Assembly: GCA_030765065.1 (NCBI GenBank) | Contig: CM060986.1 | Coordinates: 73,711,573-73,775,572 of the forward strand | Length of the DNA: 64,000 bases | Direction of reading: 5' to 3' | From: Deroplatys truncata | Taxonomy: Eukaryota; Arthropoda; Insecta; Mantodea; Mantidae | Shown here: in pieces, positions 56,950 through 64,000 of the stretch | How the letters are laid out: every line of letters begins with the position of its first letter | Position numbering within the stretch: position 1 is the first letter of the stretch | Translations under genes and position numbers: made by a program | The notes under the pieces: model-generated | The model's database searches: none | Told to the model about the DNA's origin: nothing | The model's input: the letters and a program-made list of their open reading frames with translations, nothing else

Positions 56950-57222
56950 TCGTTGTCCTCCGTGGTTACCATGTTCCCAAGATCGCTGGTTCAAACACGG
57001 CGGAGGGCGATGGATTTTTTCGGGTGTAAAAATCCTTAGCATGGCTCCTTCGAAAGGGAAGTAAAAGCCGGTGGTCCAGTGTCTAGATTTACGGCACGTC
57101 AAAGAACATCAAGCCTGATAAAGAGGCCTCTGAAAAAATTTCTGGTCTTTCACGCCCAATATAGGATGGGACGCTAAGGACCACAACAGTTAAAGAGCGT
57201 CCATAAATGAAAAATTCAATTT
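56950..57222 (+). repeat. SINE family B
   Basis: Head TTGTCCTCCGTGGTTACC, then GATCGCTGGTTCAAACACGG (B box), GGTGTAAAAATCCTTAGC, GATTTACGGCACGTCAAAG and AAGGACCACAACAG. It ends TTAAAGAGCGTCCATAAATG. Confidence 0.88.
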
Positions 57223-57239
57223 AATTTTCACCACCACCA

Positions 57240-59330
57240 TCATCATCATCAGCAGCAGCAGCATTCAAGGGTCAGATGCGAGACCTGTTCCGGTTTCACC
57301 AGTCGAGCCATCTTCTTCGTGGTCTCTCAACATATCTATAGCCTTTCGGTCAGTAATTTAATTCTTTTTTCGGCAGTCTAGTTTCCTTCATACTTTCCAG
57401 GTGATATTTCCAATTATTCCTATATTTTGTCCGTCACTGGAAAAATTCTGAAACTGATAAAATACCAACGTTTAAAGTAACGTACAATCCTTTACGTATC
57501 GTACAAAATTAATTTCGGATGGCCAACTCTTATTAAAATCTTTCTTTATTAATACTGTAGCTTCTGAGCCATAAAGTAAAAGTGGAATTATCATTATTTT
57601 ATAGGGTTTTAGTTGTGCTTCTTTCAGTATTTTCTTCTGAACAAAATCTTTGTAATTTTGCTACATAATGCTTGAAATTTATTAGGGTTTCGTCTAATAT
57701 CTTACTCGTATTCATATGCAATACTACATCCTAAACATTGAACTTCATTAGCCTGTTCTGTGGAATGGTAATTTATTAACATTTTGGTTCTTGTTGTCCA
57801 TTTTCCTCTAAATGTCATCACTTTGGTTAACAGAATTCTCAAATTTTGTAGTTTCCAATTTCTTGAAAATGGTATACTGTGTTTTGTAAATCTACTTGAA
57901 CGCCAGCATGTAGCAATGAGTTTATGTGAATGAGCTAATAATTCCACTATTTACAACCAATTTCCATTCCCTTATCAAGGTATATATTAGAAAGAGTCGG
58001 TCATAAGCTATACCCTTGTTTGACTAGATTGTTTTCTTATTTCTTCCATTAGCTGCTGTCCTATAGTATTTGTATCCCTGTTTCTTTGCACAGGGATTAG
58101 TTGCTTTGTTGGGATGTTAGGTTATCTACGTTTCTCCATTATAGCCCACAGTAGGTATGTTTCTCTTAACCTTGTTAAACGCCTATTCATGATCCACGAA
58201 TGCAAAAAGTGTTTCAAGTTTAATTTTCTTTTTGATTTTCTCTATCATTTACCTATAATAGGTAGAGGAGTAGTGTATTCCACCTACAAATTTCATATCG
58301 AAATTTCACGGAAATATATGTTTTGAGGCTCGGTGAATTAAATAAAAATCACTTTTTAGGAAAAGGTGCGTGTGTATATGCATGTGTGTATGTCTGCGAA
58401 CAGCACACTCAAATCCAAAGTCGGATAAATACCTGACTTGGTATTCAAGTTCGGTATCTTCCAAGGATGAGACACCAATTTCAAGAAAATTCTCCCAGAA
58501 CAAACTACATCCAAAATTTCGTTGGTTTTAATTTTCTCAAAAATGGCTTTAAAGATTTTGATTAAAATATAACATGTTTAAGATTATATATATATATATA
58601 TTTCTACAAATAGCTTGTAAAGACCTTCATTCTGAATGAATTTTATATAACTTTAAACCGTAAGAGATAGAGAAAAACCTATTACACAAAAACATAGATC
58701 TCGTTAAAACACACAATTTATGTCATATTTTTGTAGCACTTATCATTTGCGAGATATTATTTGTTATAGGTTTGAATTTTCAAATTATTCATTTTTAAGT
58801 GATAAGTCTCTCTCTCTCTCGTCTTGGAAAAACTTACAATTTTAAAACCATCACATAGCGACCCACTTTTAAAAAATTGACTATCGCTTAAGTCTCCTGT
58901 ATTCCCCTTTTACCTACAACAAAATGTGTGAGAAAAACAATTTCTTCAAACGTTTATCTCCATTAACATGAAGTAAATAAAAGAATAAACTTTTTAAGAA
59001 TAGTTGCTAGAGTGGGTAGAGAATGTCACCTGAATGCAACAGCAAAGTTTGTTTTTCTTTCTGTTTTCTCCGTAGTATAAATACATTACCTGCACAATAT
59101 CTACCTTGGCGGAATCCTGATTGTTCCTCCAATAAAATATTATAAAGGAGTGTTTGTTTAGAAATTGTACAGTGCATTTAATAAACTATAGCTCTCTGTA
59201 ATTAGGCACATCTTTCCTACTGCCATTTTTAAATATATTAACAGATTTAAAAATTTAAAGGTTTTAATGTTAAAATAAAACCACTGTATTTAATAAATTC
59301 AGAATTAATAGGTACGTTTGCTTTTCTGTT
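57240..59330 (-). mobile_element. LINE with endonuclease-RT type polymerase, split by R1
   Basis: Minus-strand RT in order. About 59210-59300: INSEFIKYSGFIL. About 59100-59150: LLEEQSGFRQGRYC (RT finger motif, family EEQ.GFR.GRSC). Across the R1 insertion: a FILRRKQKEKQTL helix on one side and LFAFVDHE.AFNKVKRN on the other (family LFIDFEKAFD.V.RN, catalytic motif A; the Asp position is changed). About 57975-58030: GYSL..TLSNIYLDK (family RQGCSLSPTLFNIYLD). 57702-57947: EQANEVQCLGCSIAYEYE (family IEQV..F.YLGC.ISYE). About 57540-57600: IPLLLYGSEA. Stops and shifts are frequent. Sequence to about 59800 may be further 5' parts. The clade is unresolved (RTE/CR1-like). Confidence 0.8.
58233..59045 (+). 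repeat. R1 repeat inserted in a LINE
   Basis: About 810 bp: ACCTATAATAGGTAGAGGAG start, GTGTATTCCACCTACAAA, a short GT run, CTCAAATCCAAAGTCGG, an AT run (58585-58602), AACCGTAAGAGATAGAG and GCGACCCACTTTTAAAA. It ends GTGGGTAGAGAATGTCACC. LINE coding sequence stops on one side and resumes on the other, which fixes R1 as a discrete insertion. Confidence 0.88.
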
Positions 59331-60136
59331 ATTTCCTTTTTTTCTTTATGTCTCTCTCTCTTTAAATGTTTGTTATATTATTCCATTTGAAGGGGATCAG
59401 TAATCATTTCTTTGTTTTTAAGTTTCGTCATTTTCTACTGGTTTATTATTCCACTAATTGGTATAATATTCAATCCATTTGCATTTACCTTCGGTCACGT
59501 TCATGTGCTTAATTAATGTATATGCAGTTGTCTCACTTCCATGTATGTCATGCTCAATTTCGCATTTTTAACACTTTACCAAGTTTCTATTTCTCTTGCA
59601 TTCCTTTTAATTCTCCTCAGTTTGCATCTATAAACAGATTTTGTATGCGGAGTGTTTCTTCTCAATTGCTTTTGCTGTTTCTTCATTCCATATTTAAATT
59701 GTCCTTTTCCTTAGCCTCACAGCTTTTGTTTCTAATACTCCATAAGCTGTTTTTAATATTGCGGATTTTATTGTAAGCCTTCTTCTGTAATAGTTTATGT
59801 CTCAATGTCGATAAAATTTTATGTTAATGTGCTTTAATACAACTTTATAATACACTCATGATATAATAGATGCACTTTGAACCTCTTATTTTGTTCACTA
59901 ACTTGCTTTGATAATCTTCTTTATCTAGCCCAAACGCATATGGTTATTCGCTTTCTTCCCCTATCTAGGGTAAAGCTTCTCTCAATAGCGTACAGGAAAG
60001 TATAACGGTCTTGAAGTGCAGTGCTTCTACATCCCATAAAAGATGTTATTTTCGCATCAGACTTCTTCAAGGAAATAAAATGGATCCATATAAGGAACGG
60101 TATACGAGGTAATAAAACTTGCTTCCATTGGTGCAG

Positions 60137-60176
<40 letters not shown>

Positions 60177-60374
60177 TTTTGCAGGGTATGGTTTCAAATA
60201 ATGGGGAAAAAGAGAAGGATGTGTAACTGCGTGCAAAATTTAAGGTACTGGTCACCGCAAACCGCAACTTGCCAGTTTGCATTCATTCCGTTCAGCGCTC
60301 ATGCTTTTTTTTTTTTTTAAGTTATCTGCAGTTGTTTAATTATTTAAGTTTAATATTAAATGTACTTACTCCAT
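59331..60374. other. Unassigned; possible LINE remnant and (GA)n
   Basis: 59331-59800 may be degraded upstream LINE sequence (minus-strand ITDPLQMEYNNKHLK near 59380). A GA run lies at about 60139-60174. No gene recognised. Confidence 0.4.
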
Positions 60375-60597
60375 AGTACGATTTTTTCGACCTGACTCTG
60401 CAGAAACGCAAACGAGGAGAAAGTTGGAGAGGGGAGGGCAGAAAAGACCAGCAGTATTCCCTTAGCGCGGTGCAACAGGAATGCCTAAGGTACGTATCGG
60501 TTGTTCTACCACTAACCCAAAACCCCTCCCGGGAGATAATGGGCTCGTCCAGTCACTGCGCATCCAGTGAGTAGGGCCAGGAGGAAAAAATCGTACT
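60375..60597. mobile_element. MITE with AGTACGATTTTTTC ends
   Basis: Inverted ends AGTACGATTTTTTC (60375-60388) and GAAAAAATCGTACT (60584-60597) enclose 195 bp of non-coding sequence that is GC-richer than its surroundings. Superfamily unknown; no clear target duplication. Confidence 0.65.
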
Positions 60598-60604
60598 GTA
60601 AATT

Positions 60605-60712
60605 ATATACGGTGTTCCCTTGATGAAGTTCGTATTGTGCACGGCGCGCCGGTAATGTTGGCTGTATGTTGCAGGGGTTTCCGGAGTGATACGAAATTTA
60701 ATCGGTTACTAT
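60605..60712. repeat. Dispersed repeat piece, copy 1 of 2
   Basis: TATACGGTGTTC, then ACGGCGCGCCGGTAATGT and GGCTGTATGTTGCAGGGG. The same strings in the same order occur at 63271-63385. Confidence 0.65.
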
Positions 60713-60739
60713 TGGGACAGTTTAAGTGCAGTGGTGTCT

Positions 60740-61053
60740 TGAATTTCCTGTGAATAGCTTGCGAAGTCCTTTTCATCCTGGGTGAGTTTTGCATACTTTT
60801 GTGTAACTGGTAAGCCATAAGAGATAATCAAAAGCTTCCTACACAAAAATGTAGATCTCGTCAAATTTCAAACTGGTCATAGAGACCAGTTTGTAAAATG
60901 TTTGACTATCGCTTCAGCCTATTGTATCCATCTTGTACCTGCAATGTTTAATAAAAACATTTTGCAAACATTTAACCTTAAGTAGATAGACGAAAAAGCT
61001 TTTGTAAGTGTACTTTGTAGAAAAATGGCAGGAGAAAGTCATGTGAGTGTAAC
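60740..61053 (+). repeat. R1 repeat, 3' fragment
   Basis: TTTCCTGTGAATAGCTTGCG, AACTGGTAAGCCATAAGAG, AAATGTAGATCTCGTC, GTTTGACTATCGCTTCAGCC. It ends GGAGAAAGTCATGTGAGTG. Confidence 0.8.
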
Positions 61054-61299
61054 CCTTTCGTAAATAAAGAATGACTATGAAAAATGTGTTCAGGTACCAG
61101 TCGAGCGACAGTTCTGAGATGCGCTCCTCCCACATACACACCATGCTCTGAACATATCGAAAAATCTTCTGAATAGAAAAAGCAAAAGTTTAAGCAGAGT
61201 ACCGGAATATTTTTAGTCGTAGTCGTGTGTTCCGCCGATTGCACAAGAGACAAGAGTTTTATGTACGTGCAAAGCTATTAAATAACTTCTTTTTTGGGC

Positions 61300-61460
61300 T
61301 GACCTCGTAGCTCAGTCGGTACAGTAGCTGCATGCTGTGCGAGGAATCCCTGGTTCCACTCCCGGCTAGGTTTGGAAGTTTCTCTCTAGCCAAGAGTATT
61401 CCTTATCCTCCCCAGAGTCTGGAAGTATAAATGACAGTGTGAATGTGTGTGTGTGTGTGT
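61300..61460 (+). repeat. tRNA-derived SINE, family E
   Basis: TGACCTCGTAGCTCAGTCGG (A box), CCTGGTTCCACTCCCGG (B box), CCCCAGAGTCTGGAAGTATAA, and a GTG-rich end. The 3' tail seen in the copy at 2623 is absent. A second identical copy at 61571-61731 results from the tandem duplication. Confidence 0.85.
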
Positions 61461-61570
61461 TTAAGCAGAGTACCGGAATATTTTTAGTCGTAGTCGTGTG
61501 TTCCGCCGATTGCACAAGAGACAAGAGTTTTATGTACGTGCAAAGCTATTAAATAACTTCTTTTTTGGGC

Positions 61571-61714
61571 TGACCTCGTAGCTCAGTCGGTACAGTAGCT
61601 GCATGCTGTGCGAGGAATCCCTGGTTCCACTCCCGGCTAGGTTTGGAAGTTTCTCTCTAGCCAAGAGTATTCCTTATCCTCCCCAGAGTCTGGAAGTATA
61701 AATGACAGTGTGAA

Positions 61715-61731
<17 letters not shown>
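61571..61731 (+). repeat. tRNA-derived SINE, family E (duplicate)
   Basis: Identical to 61300-61460. It is followed by a (GA)n tract at about 61731-61769 instead of the repeat unit. Confidence 0.85.
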
Positions 61732-61750
<19 letters not shown>

Positions 61751-61769
61751 GGAGAGGGAGAGGGAGAGA

Positions 61770-62324
61770 TCTAACGAATAAAACCCAAAGTTTACCAGAA
61801 ATCCAACGACAAGCAAACACGAGTTAATACATTGCCTATAGACAATAACATGTTCCAAAGGAAAGGTCGCTGATAAGACCATTTTTGTTCCATTTATATA
61901 GATCATTTAAAAAAGTTATTTTACAAAAGCATCTACAATGTACACCAATAAGTATGTTATAGTACATGTAGGATGTGTTTATCGGAGGGGTACACCTCGC
62001 CACTGCGATCAGCTTGATCTATTGCGACAATATCCTCCGGAAGGCAAGGATGAAGTGGAGGAGCCGCAGGAGGTCGCAGTTCCGCTGGAAGACAGGCCCA
62101 CAGAGACGATAGAAGTCCCTATATTTCCAGGTTGAAACACCCGCTCACCAGAGAGGCGAAGAATCCCGAGTGCGGGCGAGAAGCGGCTCTAGCAGGCGAG
62201 ACAACGCGCCCTGGCGTTCACGGGGAGAAATCTTCACAATGCGCAAGCAACTACGCCATCTGTCCGACATCAGCAGCACTTCAGGACCCGAAGACACACC
62301 TGAAAATCAGAGGGAGAGAGATTA
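61770..62324. other. Unassigned, with GC-rich segment next to a SINE
   Basis: 61990-62310 is GC-rich. On the minus strand it directly follows CCCTCTGATTTTCAG at the end of the family D SINE, as at 19790 and 21876. Two plus-strand frames (61938-62135 with 65 codons, 62132-62329 with 65 codons) carry no domain I can support. Confidence 0.35.
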
Positions 62325-62508
62325 AATGAAAGGAAATGGGGGGAAAGGAGAAATCGTGGTAGAATACACCAACCCGGCATTCACGTAAAGGGATCAGAGG
62401 AAAACCACGAAAAACCCCATGGTCAGAGTGGGGGCCACGGGAATCGAACCCGGGACTTCCGATATGCGGGCCACAAACGTTGTCGCCTGAGCCATTCCGC
62501 TCGGTTGT
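62325..62508 (-). repeat. tRNA-derived SINE, family D
   Basis: Minus-strand head ACCGAGCGGAATGGCTCAGG, GTCCCGGGTTCGATTCCCG (B box), GTTTTTCGTGGTTTTCCTC and ACGTGAATGCCGGGTTGG. It ends in CCTTTCATTTAATC and a TTTTCAG. Confidence 0.88.
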
Positions 62509-63270
62509 TGTAGTACATATGTTTGTATTAGATCTGAGATAACGAACCCTTAGTAGTTCTGAGGTCAGATTTTCGAGTATAACTTAAAGCATACTGTAAA
62601 GTTTCAGATTGTTCCTGTAGCGCTAATCATAGCTACAAACAAGTTTATAGGACCAATAATGTTTAATGGTTCTATAGAAGTATGCAATCTTGCAACTCAC
62701 CCTTGAGGTTTATATACGTATATATTGCACAGTAATGAACAATTACCTAATGATCTGAAAGCTAAATGGAATTCATGCTTTGCGTTGGAGAAATATATTA
62801 TCGAATGGGCATATCTTTCATCACATTCTACCTCTTAAGATGTACCTCGCTACTCCTTATCATTGATAAATACTTGCACCTTGAACGACAGCTAACACAA
62901 TGGTAAACAGGACAGTTTTAACTAATTTGTTAATGTTCAGCTTTGCAACAAACCTACATTTTTATCTTTAGAGTAATGGTTTTCAACGCTATCTAAACGT
63001 GTCAGCAGAGAGATGTAAGGAATGACTTCGCCACAAAAATATGTTATAAAAGAAACAAAAATAATGACACGACAATCCTAGTTCCCAAAATCGTAAGGTA
63101 AAATTAATGTTTTTGTTAAGAAAGGACCCAGAAACTACGGTAAAGTTGCGCGGTGTCCGCCATAGTATGTGCATTTCTATTATATTAGGAAACTGGCTGC
63201 ATTTCTGTTGTTAACCTTGTTACTGGAGCGAGAGTTGAAACTTGGAGAAACTTTTGTATTAATAACACTA
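62509..63270. other. Unassigned AT-rich sequence
   Basis: Nothing recognised. Confidence 0.4.
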
Positions 63271-63385
63271 TACACGGTGTTCTCGAATTCCCGCCAACTT
63301 CTTGAAGTAATATCTCGGGAAGTTGTCAACGGCGCGCCGGTAATGTAGGTTGTATGTTGCAGGGATTTCACGGTTGTACAAATTT
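63271..63385. repeat. Dispersed repeat piece, copy 2 of 2
   Basis: TATACACGGTGTTC, ACGGCGCGCCGGTAATGT, AGGTTGTATGTTGCAGGGA, as at 60605. The minus-strand reading LQHTTYITGAPL is partly shared between the two copies. Confidence 0.65.
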
Positions 63386-63465
63386 CAGTTACGTGTTGTG
63401 GCTCTATACATATAGTATACGCAGAGTACAGTATTACATATATAAAACTCAGTAGGCGGGAGCAG

Positions 63466-63535
63466 GATTTGAACTGGGAACCTCTTCATTGCAACTAACC
63501 ACTCGTACACAAAGCACAACTGCGGGTGTATAGGT
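63466..63535 (-). repeat. tRNA-like remnant or SINE head
   Basis: Minus strand reads TGTACGAGTGGTTAGTTGC (A-box-like), then GGTTCCCAGTTCAAATCCTG (B-box-like). Stems do not pair well enough for a tRNA gene. Confidence 0.45.
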
Positions 63536-64000
63536 AAAGCAGCTGCTTAACAGGTAATCTTCAGGTGTTTAATTAATGACGGACGGTACATATTATTATT
63601 AATATATTATTATTATTATTATTATTTATACTTTACTCTTTCATGGAATATTACCTTACTATTCATATTATAAATATTATAATGCTATGTTAATATACAA
63701 TTAAAAATACGCAAACAGTAGAAGAGAGATAGAATCATTTCCTAGTTATATAAAATTATGCAAAATTCATACAGGATGAAGACAACTTCGCAGACCATTC
63801 CAGAAAATTAAATATATATATATATTATTAAATATAATCGTATTGTTTTTTCAAAAAGATTGTCACTAATAATATATGTGATTAATTATATTTCATACTT
63901 GATTTTTGGGAAAGACATAATGTGTCTGTAACATATTGATTACTGAATTTTGTCATTTTACTGCATGTTCTCTCGAGCTGTTAGAAGGTTTCATTGGGTT
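63536..64000. other. AT-rich end of window with (ATT)n
   Basis: An ATT-type run covers about 63591-63626. The remainder (AAATTAAATATATATATAT and similar) may include a very old R1 piece (CATTCCAGAAAATTAAATAT near 63796) but is too diverged to call. Confidence 0.4.

Larger units (their letters stand above)
61190..61731 (+). repeat. Exact 271-bp tandem duplication
   Basis: 61190-61460 and 61461-61731 read the same base for base by eye. Each starts TTAAGCAGAGTACCGGAAT and ends in a GT run. Each unit contains one SINE of family E. It is either very recent or an assembly effect. Confidence 0.9.

Noticed and set aside
61938-62135. An integrase-tail-like frame
   Set aside because: The resemblance (RRGTPRHCDQLDLL) is too short and no neighbouring polymerase remnant supports it.

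Overview
This is a eukaryotic, AT-rich, repeat-packed window, most likely from an insect. The evidence is Jockey-like LINE reverse-transcriptase remnants, a mariner, a Tigger/pogo-like and a FLYWCH/MULE-like DNA transposon, many tRNA-derived SINEs, and an insect-type mitochondrial 12S rRNA fragment. A hemimetabolous insect with a large genome (cockroach, termite, stick insect or orthopteran) would fit, but I cannot fix the species. I found no intact host protein-coding gene, no intact tRNA gene and no CRISPR. The stretch reads as intergenic or deep-intronic DNA built by layered insertions.

Layout. 0-5.8 kb: tRNA-like remnant, Jockey-like LINE tail, SINE, and an old copy of a dispersed repeat I call R1. 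5.77-11.14 kb: a decayed mariner on the minus strand, split by a 4.16-kb LTR element with 948-bp LTRs, a 4-bp target duplication and one gag-like frame. 11-16 kb: a repeat module, a SINE, a Tigger/pogo remnant, a broken copy of a multi-copy arthropod protein family, and a hAT-like MITE. 17.2-18.1 kb: a solo LTR related to the first element. 18-27 kb: SINEs of several families, R1 fragments, and a FLYWCH/MULE-like transposon (23.6-25.9 kb) interrupted by a SINE and a LINE tail. 27-32 kb: R1 copies, one of them inside a minisatellite. 32.1-37.9 kb: a large inverted repeat (arms about 1.4-1.5 kb, spacer about 2.9 kb) with a 12S rRNA numt in each arm. 38.8-50.9 kb: LINE fragments, R1 copies singly, in tandem and split, and a 141-codon frame between two R1 pieces. 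54.6-59.8 kb: more R1 copies, one of them inside a LINE reverse-transcriptase region. 60-64 kb: a MITE, an exact 271-bp tandem duplication carrying a SINE, and tRNA-like SINEs.

The dominant unexplained component is R1, an approximately 0.8-0.9-kb repeat with short inverted termini. It is present about 20 times in both orientations and at various ages. Most fuller copies carry a (GT)n microsatellite at the same internal place. Several copies share a reading frame. I see no recognised transposase in it.
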